In this document: piece by piece, positions 1-8,076 of the stretch
How the letters are laid out: each line of letters opens with the position of its first letter
Numbering within the stretch: position 1 is the first letter of the stretch
IMG/VR virus record: IMGVR_UViG_3300032020_000016
Coordinates: 1-44,636 of that record
Strand: one strand, 5' to 3'
DNA: 44,636 nt
DNA from: a virus
Notes under the pieces: model-generated
The model's input: only the letters and a program-made list of their open reading frames with translations
Database searches by the model: none
Told to the model about the DNA's origin: nothing
Made by a program: the position numbers and the translations under genes

Positions 1-127
1 CGAATGCGCCCTTGCCCAGGTCGGTTTCCTCGGCCAGGCTTTTGGCAATCTCGCTCAGAGGCTTGCCCTGCGCCACACCCTCCGCGAGATAGTGGCGCAC
101 GTTGCGCATCGTGTCATCGCTCAAGTC
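1..127. repeat. Left copy of 127-bp terminal direct repeat (assembly overlap)
   Basis: Bases 1-127 are identical to 44510-44636. Both copies lie inside the same coding frame, which is continuous when the ends are joined. 127 is a common de Bruijn k-mer length, so the repeat is best read as assembly overlap proving circular closure rather than a packaged terminal repeat. Confidence 0.95.
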
Positions 128-571
128 GGTCACGAACGACAGGCTGCGCTCCTCCAACTCCTGCACCATGCGCTCCGGCACCGCGCCGAACGACATGCGT
201 AGGCTGGGCATTTCCGACCGCACTATCTCCTCCACCATTCCGCCGCCGGCGAGGACAGCCAATTCGATATGCTGCCGCACGTTCTTCCCCACGCCGGCCA
301 TCGCGCCGTTGATGCTGGCTTCGATCTGCTGCAACGTATCCGTCGCCGCGAGCAACTGGTCGGCGGTCACGCCGTTGTTTATCGCGTCACGGATCAGCGC
401 CATGCTCTTGCGCGCGGCCGCACGCAGTTCGCGCTCGACGCGATCAGAGGCTCCCAACGCCAACTCCTCCAGCCGCTTCGCCTGCCGGCGCAGTTTGGGC
501 GCGATGCGCCTGTTGTGCAGCGCGATTCGCTCCCAACTGGCGGGCGGCGGGCTCGTGGCAATCTGCGTCAT
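1..571 (-). CDS. Head morphogenesis protein, Mu gpF/SPP1 gp7-like (5' part; continues at 44509)
   Basis: This is the N-terminal part of a protein whose gene crosses the contig join. Starting at ATG 571 and continuing at 44509 down to the TAG at 44220 gives one 286-residue frame. The N-terminal two thirds are charged and helical; the diagnostic C-terminal motif lies in the other fragment (44220-44636). The ATG overlaps the stop of the gpG-like gene as ATGA (571-568), so the two are translationally coupled. In Mu and SPP1, members of this family are minor capsid proteins associated with the portal and head. Here the gene sits between tail genes, which is unusual. Family assignment rests on the C-terminal part; the exact role is inferred. 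Confidence 0.8.
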   Translation of the reverse strand, partial: MTQIATSPPPASWERIALHNRRIAPKLRRQAKRLEELALGASDRVERELRAAARKSMALIRDAINNGVTADQLLAATDTLQQIEASINGAMAGVGKNVRQHIELAVLAGGGMVEEIVRSEMPSLRMSFGAVPERMVQELEERSLSFVTDLSDDTMRNVRHYLAEGVAQGKPLSEIAKSLAEETDLGKGAF

Positions 572-1104
572 GCCTTGATCAGCCTCTCAACATAGCGCCG
601 CTGAACCGCCTTCAACGCCCGAATGTCCTTCTGCGAAATGTAGAGAAACGGCCGCTTTGGCAGGTTGATGCTCGGCGCGCCCCGCTGCAGCGCGACGGGA
701 TATGGGTAGCCCTTCTTGGACTTCACGTTTGTGCCGTAGATCAGTTGCGTCGGCGTCCGCCGGACCACGCTGCCCGTGGTGCCCGTCGTCAGCGATGTGA
801 ACAGCCGCCCCGAGCGAATCAACGTCGCCGGCAACTTTGTGCCCGGGTATTTCTGCTGAACTTGTCCGAGATACTTCTGGCCTCTGCTCCCCTGGCGCGC
901 GTGGTGCCGCTCTATTCGCCGCCCGTACTTCGCCGACAGCCGCGGCCACCAGCCGGGGCCCGCCTGGAATCGCTGGGCCGTCGTGCCCTGGACGTAGGCT
1001 ATCATTTCGGGGTAGCAGGGAGACCAATCCGCAACGCCCTGCGCCAACCGTTTCAGCCGCGCCTCCAACTGCGGCAAGCCCTTCAACTCGAACTGCATTC
1101 TCAC
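568..1104 (-). CDS. Virion morphogenesis / tail completion protein (Mu gpG-like, HK97 gp10-like)
   Basis: The 178-residue protein opens with a gp10-like stretch (LKGLPQLEARLKRL) and ends with the pattern RPFLYIS-x-D, typical of the phage virion morphogenesis family that joins or completes tails. It is basic (KYGRRIERHHARQG near residue 70), as is usual for the family. GTG 1104 overlaps the TGA of the preceding -1 frame; ATG 1098 is an equally possible start and would remove two residues. Its stop overlaps the start of the gpF-like gene. In Mu the order is gpF then gpG; here it is reversed but the two are still adjacent. Confidence 0.75.
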   Translation of the reverse strand: MRMQFELKGLPQLEARLKRLAQGVADWSPCYPEMIAYVQGTTAQRFQAGPGWWPRLSAKYGRRIERHHARQGSRGQKYLGQVQQKYPGTKLPATLIRSGRLFTSLTTGTTGSVVRRTPTQLIYGTNVKSKKGYPYPVALQRGAPSINLPKRPFLYISQKDIRALKAVQRRYVERLIKA

Positions 1105-1394
1105 TTCGGGAACTCGCTGCGGCGCATCTGCATTTCTATGGCCGCCTGCGCCCAGGCCGCGAACTTGTAAGCGTCGGATTGTGCGTCTTTCGGCGGGTTG
1201 CTGCGCACCGGCTCCGGCACACCCGCCTCCGCCATTCGCTCCTCAATCTGCATCACCAGAATCGCCTCTTTCAGGTAGGCCGGCAGCGCGATCAGCGCTG
1301 GGTCGAGCGGGCCTCGGAAGGCTCCGGGATACCGCTTGCAGATCAGATCGCAGAGTCGGAAGTGGCTGTCGCGGGCGAGGCGAAAGGGAGTTCT
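1101..1394 (-). CDS. Tail assembly chaperone, -1 frameshift extension (T-like part)
   Basis: This frame is open from just after a TGA at 1397-1395 to a TGA at 1103-1101. It has no ATG or GTG until the GTG-ATG pair at 1256-1251, so most of it cannot be reached by ordinary initiation. It lies -1 relative to the upstream 251-residue gene, and the slippery heptamer CCCTTTC (1388-1382, minus strand) sits just inside it. Slippage there gives a 332-residue fusion. The encoded segment is protein-like (LKEAILVMQIEERMAEAG, then KFAAWAQAAIEM) and it fills an otherwise empty gap before the next gene. Lambda G-GT and many other siphophages make their tail chaperone this way. Confidence 0.75.
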   Translation of the reverse strand, partial: RTPFRLARDSHFRLCDLICKRYPGAFRGPLDPALIALPAYLKEAILVMQIEERMAEAGVPEPVRSNPPKDAQSDAYKFAAWAQAAIEMQMRRSEFPK

Positions 1395-2098
1395 TCAGGC
1401 CCCGCTAACTCCTCGTGCTTCGTCAATATCTGCTCGCGCACCGACGCAGGCAGCCTGCCGATTTCTGCCGCGTTGGAGAAATAAGCGGCACCGGCTTCGC
1501 CCTCGTCGTTCGCGCGAAACGTGCAGGCCAGAAGCGTCTGCTCCTCCAAGCTGCGGAAGAAGGCAGTCAGCGCCGCGGCTTGAATCCGGTCGTCTGCCAG
1601 CATCGCCGCCCGTTCCTCGGGCGATAGGCGCACGAGCCGGCGATATTCCTTATCCTGCTCTGTCGCAATCCAGGCATCGCGCTTCGCGGCCTGCTCATCG
1701 TTGCGGCGCTCTACGTCCGCACGCTGTTCCGGGTTCTCGGGCAGCGGCATTCCCTCGCGTACAACCGGCGGGAACTTCTGGCTCGCCTCCCAGTCTATGC
1801 GGTTCACGATCTTGCCGTCCCGCACCACTCGCTGCGACGCGCGATCCATCGCCTGCCGCGCCGTGCCCTCCGGATCCTGCCGACATGTGATCTCCAGAAT
1901 GCCTCGCAACCCGCTCATAAACGGGGTGTTCTGCTGCAAATTGCCGACCGTTTCGGTTTGCGCCTGCGCAGCGATCTCGAACAGGCCCATGCGGTCGGGC
2001 ACCGGCTTGATGAAAACCTCTTCCCAGTTCCCGCCCATCTCAATCCGCAGTTTCGCTCCAGCCTTCCCGAGTTCGCTTAGATCAAGCCTTTCGCCCAT
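1343..2098 (-). CDS. Tail assembly chaperone, zero-frame product (G-like part)
   Basis: The 251-residue acidic, helix-rich protein starts at ATG 2098 behind a strong Shine-Dalgarno (AGAGGAGG, 8-9 bases upstream). It lies downstream of the tail tube gene, where tail chaperones normally sit, and carries a -1 slippery heptamer near its 3' end (see the entry at 1382). Chaperones of this class bind the tape measure protein during tail assembly. No enzymatic motif is visible. Unusually, three further genes (gpG-like, gpF-like and a 144-residue ORF) separate it from the tape measure gene. The role is inferred from position and frameshift, not from a recognised domain. Confidence 0.68.
   Translation of the reverse strand: MGERLDLSELGKAGAKLRIEMGGNWEEVFIKPVPDRMGLFEIAAQAQTETVGNLQQNTPFMSGLRGILEITCRQDPEGTARQAMDRASQRVVRDGKIVNRIDWEASQKFPPVVREGMPLPENPEQRADVERRNDEQAAKRDAWIATEQDKEYRRLVRLSPEERAAMLADDRIQAAALTAFFRSLEEQTLLACTFRANDEGEAGAAYFSNAAEIGRLPASVREQILTKHEELAGPEELPFASPATATSDSAI
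1382..1388 (-). promoter_or_regulatory. -1 programmed frameshift slippery site CCCTTTC
   Basis: On the minus strand the zero-frame codons read ..C CCT TTC, a perfect X XXY YYZ heptamer; after a one-base slip the ribosome reads CCC TTT CGC and continues in the frame ending at 1101. It lies 15 codons before the zero-frame TGA (1345-1343). I have not modelled a downstream stimulatory structure. Confidence 0.72.
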
Positions 2099-2131
2099 TA
2101 CCCCACCTCCTCTGTTTCAGTCTGAGCATAT

Positions 2132-2542
2132 CTACGCGACTCTGCAAGGCCGCACCCAGACGCTGTGAATCCCGTTCGTCACCGTCACCGACAGACGCGC
2201 ATCCGCACCCGGGTTGTAGTAGATCCCCACGCGCGAAGCCTCGGCCGCTGCGCTCTGCACATTCACGCCGCCGCCCGGATACGGAAAGCCTGCGCCTCCC
2301 GAACTCGTGCAGAGTTCGAGCGTAATCAACGCGCCTGTGCCGCTCGCCGCGTCAACTTTGTGATAGACTTGCAGCGCCGGATAGCCGAGCGTGTTCAGGT
2401 TGTAACTCGCCGTCGCTGTGATGCCGCTGGCCACCCGCGTCAATGGCCCATGCAGCCAGGTCGTCCCGACATCGAGGGCACACAGACTCTGCACTTCCGT
2501 CACGATTGTGGCTATGGGATAACCGCTGGGAATTGTAGGCAT
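2132..2542 (-). CDS. Putative virion protein following the tail tube
   Basis: This 136-residue protein is beta-rich, with Gly/Ser/Thr and little charge (for example FPYPGGGVNVQSAAAEASRV). No family is recognised. It follows the tail tube gene with a short gap and precedes the chaperone gene. Composition and place suggest a structural protein such as a decoration or tail-associated Ig-like domain, but this is inference. Confidence 0.65.
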   Translation of the reverse strand: MPTIPSGYPIATIVTEVQSLCALDVGTTWLHGPLTRVASGITATASYNLNTLGYPALQVYHKVDAASGTGALITLELCTSSGGAGFPYPGGGVNVQSAAAEASRVGIYYNPGADARLSVTVTNGIHSVWVRPCRVA

Positions 2543-2551
2543 GTTTTTCTC

Positions 2552-3514
2552 CTAGTATCCGCTCGTGGCATTCTGAACGTCCACCCATGCCAACCCGCTC
2601 GACGTGTCGTAACGTGCGCGCCAGCTCACCCGCTCATACAACAGCCCGGGCGCAACCGGCAAGGCATATTCCGTCAAATCCACGAGCGGAAAGTTCAGTT
2701 TCACGTAATAGGCTTCGTTGCTGAACACTGCCGTGCCCCTGAACGTAAACGCCAGCGCCTTCGTGGCTTGGGCCTTGTAAGCCCCCAGGTGCAGGCTGTC
2801 CGCCACCAGCCTGCGGTAACTACCTTGGATGGCTAGCCTGTCGCTAGTCAACGCGGAGGGCGTTCCCGATGATGCGCTCGAAAGCAGCGGCTGGATGTTG
2901 CGCGAGAATTCCACGTCCATGTCTGTGACCGTTGTGGTGGCCGTGTCCAGTGTGCAATGCCAGCCGCCGTAGCCGAGTGCATCGTCGATGTTATACGAAG
3001 CGCTCGACGCAGTCGTGGCGACGTCGTCCTTGCCGACCAGGTCGGCCCGGGCAGTTAGCACATTCGCCTCGCCCTGCGCCATGCTCAGCGCAAGCCGGTC
3101 CACGCAACACCCGCGATACCGGTAATTGTAGGCGCCGCGATTCACCTCGACCGTAAGGCTGGGTGGCGTCACCGATGCCACCGCATCCTCATCGAACGAG
3201 AACGTGTGCTTGTAAACGGAGCCGGTGATCACCTGCGTCATGCCCTTTGAGCCGAACACGCTCCACAGCAGGTGCGCCAGTATCCCGCCCGCCGACACGT
3301 CAAAGCTTCCGCCGCCGTTGATCGTGGATATGCCGATGCGCCGGCGGCGTTGTGCCAGCATTCCGGCAATCTGGTCCGGGTGTTCCATGCCGATCCGCGG
3401 GTTCATATCGAAATCATTCGCCTCCGCCACGAACAGCACGGGGGCCACGGCCGTCCCCCAGACTGATTCCACCGCAGTCCCAATAGAGGCCAACTGCCCT
3501 ACATAATTAGCCAT
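2552..3514 (-). CDS. Tail tube (major tail) protein
   Basis: The 320-residue protein has the hallmarks of siphophage tail tube proteins: the N-terminal pattern 'IGTAVESVWGTAVAPVLF' (G-x-E-x-x-W-G-T-x-V), followed by alternating beta strands and Ala/Ser/Thr-rich loops. It would polymerise into hexameric rings around the tape measure. It sits directly after the tail terminator-like gene and before the chaperone genes, the canonical position. Start at ATG 3514 with a purine-rich site upstream (CAGGAGATGAGGA). Confidence 0.8.
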   Translation of the reverse strand: MANYVGQLASIGTAVESVWGTAVAPVLFVAEANDFDMNPRIGMEHPDQIAGMLAQRRRRIGISTINGGGSFDVSAGGILAHLLWSVFGSKGMTQVITGSVYKHTFSFDEDAVASVTPPSLTVEVNRGAYNYRYRGCCVDRLALSMAQGEANVLTARADLVGKDDVATTASSASYNIDDALGYGGWHCTLDTATTTVTDMDVEFSRNIQPLLSSASSGTPSALTSDRLAIQGSYRRLVADSLHLGAYKAQATKALAFTFRGTAVFSNEAYYVKLNFPLVDLTEYALPVAPGLLYERVSWRARYDTSSGLAWVDVQNATSGY

Positions 3515-3528
3515 TCCTCATCTCCTGT

Positions 3529-3996
3529 TTACCCCTGAACCTTGTGCCGGACAGTTACCCCTACCGAGACCCGGACATACCAGCCCGTCTCCACGCGGAC
3601 GGCTTCCCGCTGCCCGCTCATGATACCCATGAGGTGCACATTATCTCCCGTCGCAATTTCCGGTTGCACCTCCGCGCGCAGTACGTTCTCGACATTCTCC
3701 ATCAGCGTGTAAGCGTCGTCCAGCGCCGTCGCCGCCGTCCGGTTGAACGTCACGACAATCACCCGCACATTGTAAATGTGCTCGTAGAATGGCCCCGTGT
3801 GCAACGGCAGTTCACTGCCCACGGTCGGGTCGTACTCCACGCTCACGGCCGGCAGTTGCGTAACCGCCAGCCCCTCCAGGTCGCTCTCCGTCGTCACCCA
3901 CTTCCGAATGTCGGCGTACAGGTTCGCGTTGGCCTGCAGCAAGGCCACGATTTTCGCCCGTATCGGCAGGTAGCGAACGCTGGTGTAACTGGGCAT
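3529..3996 (-). CDS. Tail terminator / minor tail protein-like
   Basis: This 155-residue protein begins with a helix (RAKIVALLQANANLYADI) and continues with alternating strands (VSVEYDP..., YNVRVIVVTFN, WYVRVSVGVTV), the mixed alpha/beta layout of tail terminator and tail completion proteins. It starts at ATG 3996, overlapping the previous stop as TAATG. It lies between the connector and the tail tube genes, where siphophages encode the protein that caps the tail and joins it to the head. Similarity is structural and positional only. Confidence 0.6.
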   Translation of the reverse strand: MPSYTSVRYLPIRAKIVALLQANANLYADIRKWVTTESDLEGLAVTQLPAVSVEYDPTVGSELPLHTGPFYEHIYNVRVIVVTFNRTAATALDDAYTLMENVENVLRAEVQPEIATGDNVHLMGIMSGQREAVRVETGWYVRVSVGVTVRHKVQG

Positions 3997-4742
3997 TAGC
4001 CCTCGCCCTCCCGCTCGTATTCGCGCACCGTCCGCCCCACGTCCCGCCGTATCAACAAGCCCGTTTCAATTGCCCGGCCTGCCGCCATCGCCTCGATAGC
4101 CGGTGCAGGTTGCTTCAGGTAGTATTCGTAAGAGACGACCACCGTGGCACTTTGCAGCGCGCCTGCGTCGAGCGCGCGTATGAGCCCGCGAACGTGGTCC
4201 ACTTCAAAGTGGTGCGTTTCGGCGGGGTAGTAGTCTTCCTCGTAATTCCGCCGATCCTCCAGGTAAACCGTCGTCCCGACTAGCACGCGAACGCTGGCAA
4301 GTTTCAGCGCCCCTTTCCCCAGGTGATACCACGTGGACTCATTGTCCGGCATCGTGACGGTTTCGCACCGTGTCACCGTGCCCAGGTCCGCCACCCCGTC
4401 GCGCAGCAGCGCCAACCGCGCATCGAAGTCCTCCAGGAATGCCGTGTCCGGTTCCGCCGCTTCGGCCATAGGGAAAGCGGTTCCGCGCAGCGCATACGCG
4501 ACAGTGCCGATTTTGCTGAGATCGCGGACCCAAGTATTCTCCGCCTGCGATCCGCTGCTGGTGCTCGTCACGCCGAAGGGCACGTCATAGTTGCCAGCAC
4601 GCGCGGCCTCGTCTATCGCGTTGTCCGCCAGGTTCCGGCAGGCCGCCAGGGAAATTGTGTTCGCGCTCGCGTCCGAGATCACCGTCGAATCCAGTTTCGC
4701 GCACAGATAGCGCGCTTCCCAAGCGTAGCTATACTCACCCAT
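3996..4742 (-). CDS. Head-tail connector (adaptor) protein
   Basis: The 248-residue protein begins with a small helical domain resembling phage adaptor proteins (gp6/gp15-like), in which a tyrosine-rich start precedes several short helices (SLAACRNLADNAIDEAARAG). The remainder is beta-rich and ends with a basic-acidic tail. It overlaps the end of the large glycosyltransferase gene by 8 bases and the next gene by one. Position between head and tail genes supports a neck role. The domain match is weak. Confidence 0.55.
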   Translation of the reverse strand: MGEYSYAWEARYLCAKLDSTVISDASANTISLAACRNLADNAIDEAARAGNYDVPFGVTSTSSGSQAENTWVRDLSKIGTVAYALRGTAFPMAEAAEPDTAFLEDFDARLALLRDGVADLGTVTRCETVTMPDNESTWYHLGKGALKLASVRVLVGTTVYLEDRRNYEEDYYPAETHHFEVDHVRGLIRALDAGALQSATVVVSYEYYLKQPAPAIEAMAAGRAIETGLLIRRDVGRTVREYEREGEG

Positions 4743-7689
4743 TGACCGCCTCCGTCACCGTCGCCACCGGCGTCGCCTGCTCATAGGCAAACGTCTGCAC
4801 GTATGTCCCCTGCTGGAACAATGACCGCCCGATCTCTGCGAAAATCTTCTGCGCCTGCTCCGCGCTTCGCATCGTGCGGCGAATCGTCCTCGCCGCCCCG
4901 GGATACAGCCCGCGGTCTATGCGTGCATTCACCTCCACCGTAATGCCCTGCTGCTGAAGCGCGCAAGCCAATTCATACCAGCGTTCGGAATGATCGCGCA
5001 GTGGGCCGCCGTCATTCGCAAAATGCTCCTCGTGAATCTTGCAGGCTTCGGCGCACTCGGCCGCCGCTTCCGCATTCAGTTGTCCATGCACCGCCGCGCG
5101 ATAGCGCGCCGCCTGCGCCAGGTCGCGCTCCCAGAACAGTATCCCGATCTGCCGATCCGGGTATTTCTGCCGATCTTTTCGCAGCACCGGCAGGTTCCGC
5201 AGGAAACGCTGCTGCCGCTTCTGCTCGTTCACGTAGCCGTCGTGGATTATGTTTACGTCGCTGAGCAGGATCACCGGCTGAATGCCCTCATTGATTTTCG
5301 TTTCGGGGTGCTCGTGCACCGCCCCGAAGAACCGAATCCCGCAATGGTTCCGAAACAGCCGCACCGGCAGGTCCGGCTCCATCTGAATGTCTATCGCGTG
5401 ATGCCGCTGGTAGATCATGTAACCCTGCCAGCAGTTCGCCCGCAGATACTTCCCGACGTTCCCGACCTCCCCGTCCGGCACGTATTCGTCCGTGTCTATC
5501 CACAGAATCCAATCGCACACGGCCCGATCCACGGTCTGATTGCGAGCGGCCGCGAAGTCCGGCAAACCGTCCGCCTCCAGCCAGGGCAAGTCGAAATAAC
5601 AGTCGTCCTTTAGTCGGTACTGCTCGGCGATCCTGCGCGTCTCCGGGTTGTCGTCGGTGAACCCGATGACCAACTGGTCCGCCACGGACCGGATGCTTCG
5701 CAGGCAGCGGTGCAAACTGCCGGCGGCTTCATTCCCTCCGCAGATGATGCACACCGAAAGCGTCTGCCGGGGAATCCGCAGCGCCTTGCGGGCGGCGTTG
5801 TATTTCCCGACCGGCTTCCCATTTGGCTGGTAGAACAGAACCCAATTCCCTACCATGTCGCCGCGCGAATTGAATCCCGCCTCCTGGTAGTGGAACTCCA
5901 GGTTATCCTGCGTCCCGAAAACGTCGTATATGTCGCGCTCACCGAAGGACCTGAGATGCACGTTCGGCAATCGCTTTTTCTCGTTGTCGCCCCAAGAGGT
6001 GAACTCCCAGGGTCCGTGCGGCACGGTCGCAAAAACCCAGCCGCCGGGCTTCAACGCCCTGTGCAATTCTTCCAGATAGGCCTCCAGTTCCGGCACATGC
6101 TCGAACAATTCACCCGCCCAGATGGCATCGTAACCGCTGAGTCCGCGAAGGTTCTCAACCACATAGAAGCGCAGGTTCTCAGGATGTTTGGCATGTTTCA
6201 CGGCGCGCTTCTTTGCGGACTTCACCGCTGTCGTCGAAATATCCACGCCGTCAATTTGCCAACCGGGATGCGCGTTGCTGAGCGCTATCGCCTGCCGGCC
6301 GTCCCAGCAGCCCGCGTCCAGAATCAGCGCTTCTTTCGGCAGCCGCTCCGCCATCTTTGCAGCCGCCAAATCGTAGCGCGGGCACTTGTGGCTTTCATTG
6401 TTTGGCAGCACCGCGCGCGCCAGGCGTTCATATGCGTCCGCATAACCGCGCCGCGATTCGACCAGTTTCTTCTGCTCACTTTTGACACGTTGCGCAACCG
6501 GCAGCACACCCTCGATTTCCGTTGAGCCCGGCGGGAGTGCCAATTTATCCTCGGTATAGATCATGTGCCAGGTCTTCGCAGCGCTCTTCTCCGTCAGCCC
6601 GGCCTCGAAGAGTTGCTGCCATTCCTCGGCGATCCCGCGCCAGGTGTAATGATTGTACGCTCGCGCCCGCCCCTGCTCGGAAAGGCCCATCCAGGCGCTG
6701 GTGTCCGAACCAAGGAGTCGCTGCAGGCCCTCAATGTAGGCTGCAATATATTCCGGCGAACCCGGTATGCCCGGAATCAGAATGCCCCCTGGCGCTCCCC
6801 GCAGGTCCGGCTCCATTCCCACCGTTTCCTTCAGCGCGCAGTACGCGCTCGCCACCACCGGCGTACCGCACGCCATCGCCTCTATCGCCGCGATGCAGGA
6901 GATTTCCGGGAACGTCGAGGGATATACGAGCGCTTTGCTCTGTAGCAGTTCGCGGTAGAGTTCAATCTTCGTCAATGCACCCGCAAACCGGATCCCCTCA
7001 AGCGCCTTCACGCGGCGGTCTATCTCCGCCAGCAGCGGTGCCATCTGTTGGTCAGCCGCCGGGTGCTCGTAACTGCATAGGACCAATTCCAGGTCCGGCA
7101 CGGCCTTGCGTATCTGCGGCCACATGTCCAGCAGCACTAGTAGTCCGCGCTCCGGCCGGCTGATATACATCACTTTGTGATCACGCTTGTCGCGTTCTAA
7201 TCTCCCGCCATCACCTACCAGGTCAGGGTCATACCCATTTCGCGTGACCATGAACGCCGAGGGTGGAAGGCCGAGCATATCGGAATACTGCTTGCGGTGG
7301 AACTCGCTCAACACGAACCACCAGTCCGTTTTCCAACTCGAACCGCGCAGGTACTCGGCGCTTTCCCGCGTCGCTATATCGTGGCACCAGAGCGCGTGCC
7401 CGCCCGCTCGCAGCATCGGCACGACCGCCGTGGCGAAGCGCGAAACGACGAGCACATCCGTGTCGCCGACATGTGTGTAAATGGGGTACTGATCAACGCT
7501 GCGATAGACCACGCCATCGTATTCGCCGGGCCGCGGGCATTCGCAGAACACCTGCACGTCATTGCCCAGGCCGGCGAGCTCGCGCGCCATGAAGTAGAGC
7601 GCCGATTCCGCGCCGCCCAGCGCCTTTTCGTGAATGGTCTGCCCATCGAAAGGCAGGCCCCGCGTGAAGAATGTTATGCCGAGTTTCAT
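4735..7689 (-). CDS. Trifunctional GT4 glycosyltransferase - SAM methyltransferase - GT2 glycosyltransferase
   Basis: This 984-residue protein fuses three enzyme domains. Residues 1-380 form a GT-B (GT4-like) glycosyltransferase: N-terminal GGAESALYFMARELAGLG, then the catalytic FPE-x7-E motif near 260-270 followed by CGTPVVAS. Residues 430-620 form a class I SAM-dependent methyltransferase (motif I DAGCWDG at about 458-464, acidic GVDIS at 481-485, then LKPGGWVFATVPHG). Residues 640-840 form a GT-A/GT2-like glycosyltransferase with WIDTDEYV, the DxD metal-sugar nucleotide site at 732-734. The C-terminal 150 residues are helical. It lies in the structural operon between capsid and connector genes, overlapping the latter. 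It probably builds and methylates a glycan on a virion component; the acceptor is unknown. No frameshift is visible. Confidence 0.85.
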   Translation of the reverse strand: MKLGITFFTRGLPFDGQTIHEKALGGAESALYFMARELAGLGNDVQVFCECPRPGEYDGVVYRSVDQYPIYTHVGDTDVLVVSRFATAVVPMLRAGGHALWCHDIATRESAEYLRGSSWKTDWWFVLSEFHRKQYSDMLGLPPSAFMVTRNGYDPDLVGDGGRLERDKRDHKVMYISRPERGLLVLLDMWPQIRKAVPDLELVLCSYEHPAADQQMAPLLAEIDRRVKALEGIRFAGALTKIELYRELLQSKALVYPSTFPEISCIAAIEAMACGTPVVASAYCALKETVGMEPDLRGAPGGILIPGIPGSPEYIAAYIEGLQRLLGSDTSAWMGLSEQGRARAYNHYTWRGIAEEWQQLFEAGLTEKSAAKTWHMIYTEDKLALPPGSTEIEGVLPVAQRVKSEQKKLVESRRGYADAYERLARAVLPNNESHKCPRYDLAAAKMAERLPKEALILDAGCWDGRQAIALSNAHPGWQIDGVDISTTAVKSAKKRAVKHAKHPENLRFYVVENLRGLSGYDAIWAGELFEHVPELEAYLEELHRALKPGGWVFATVPHGPWEFTSWGDNEKKRLPNVHLRSFGERDIYDVFGTQDNLEFHYQEAGFNSRGDMVGNWVLFYQPNGKPVGKYNAARKALRIPRQTLSVCIICGGNEAAGSLHRCLRSIRSVADQLVIGFTDDNPETRRIAEQYRLKDDCYFDLPWLEADGLPDFAAARNQTVDRAVCDWILWIDTDEYVPDGEVGNVGKYLRANCWQGYMIYQRHHAIDIQMEPDLPVRLFRNHCGIRFFGAVHEHPETKINEGIQPVILLSDVNIIHDGYVNEQKRQQRFLRNLPVLRKDRQKYPDRQIGILFWERDLAQAARYRAAVHGQLNAEAAAECAEACKIHEEHFANDGGPLRDHSERWYELACALQQQGITVEVNARIDRGLYPGAARTIRRTMRSAEQAQKIFAEIGRSLFQQGTYVQTFAYEQATPVATVTEAVNG

Positions 7690-7702
7690 GCTATCCCCTT
7701 GC

Positions 7703-8035
7703 CTAGAGTCCGCTTTCGCACCGGGTTTGCTGATTCCTTGGAATTGGAATATGTGTAACGGGCCAGAACATCAGTGGCCCGACTGCCCCGCATTCCGGGC
7801 ATTCACCCGTGGGCGTCCATGTGCCGCATTCCGTAATCCGCCATTTGGGATGCGCACACCGGGGCACACAGGTCAATGTAACCGGATAGCCGCGATCTTC
7901 TTGTAGAAGGTTTGCATCATAGGGATTTATAGGCTCCTGGAGCCGCAGACGAATTGTCATCTCCTGTCCTGAAATCCCAACGGTTGCCACCTCTGTCCGT
8001 ATCTTGCATTTCACAACCCTGCCATTTATTCTCAT
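7703..8035 (-). CDS. Small protein between capsid and glycosyltransferase genes
   Basis: The 110-residue protein has an N-terminal beta region and a cysteine cluster (CVPRCAHPKW, then ECGTW, CPECG) that could bind zinc. No family is recognised. ATG 8035 lies just after a strong hairpin (8046-8076), whose distal arm abuts the Shine-Dalgarno (GGAGG). Its place after the capsid gene might suit a head decoration or a processing factor, but that is a guess. Confidence 0.6.
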   Translation of the reverse strand: MRINGRVVKCKIRTEVATVGISGQEMTIRLRLQEPINPYDANLLQEDRGYPVTLTCVPRCAHPKWRITECGTWTPTGECPECGAVGPLMFWPVTHIPIPRNQQTRCESGL

Positions 8036-8045
8036 CGTTCATCCT

Positions 8046-8076
8046 CCGGGAGATTGCCGGGCAGGCGATCTCCCGG
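8046..8076. repeat. GC-rich hairpin directly upstream of an RBS
   Basis: CCGGGAGAT (8046-8054) pairs perfectly with ATCTCCCGG (8068-8076), and three more internal pairs are possible. No U-tract follows on either strand, so it is not an ordinary terminator. It lies upstream of the gene starting at 8035 and could pause RNA polymerase, be processed, or limit translation after the very highly expressed capsid gene. Confidence 0.6.

Noticed and set aside
102-578. Long plus-strand open frames over the gpF-like gene, and similar ones across the late region
   Set aside because: Arg/Pro/Ala-rich translations with no RBS, antisense to strong genes; expected by chance at this GC content.
4990-6525. Plus-strand frames of 200-270 codons opposite the glycosyltransferase fusion
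   Set aside because: Shadow frames. The minus strand has clear catalytic motifs over the whole length.
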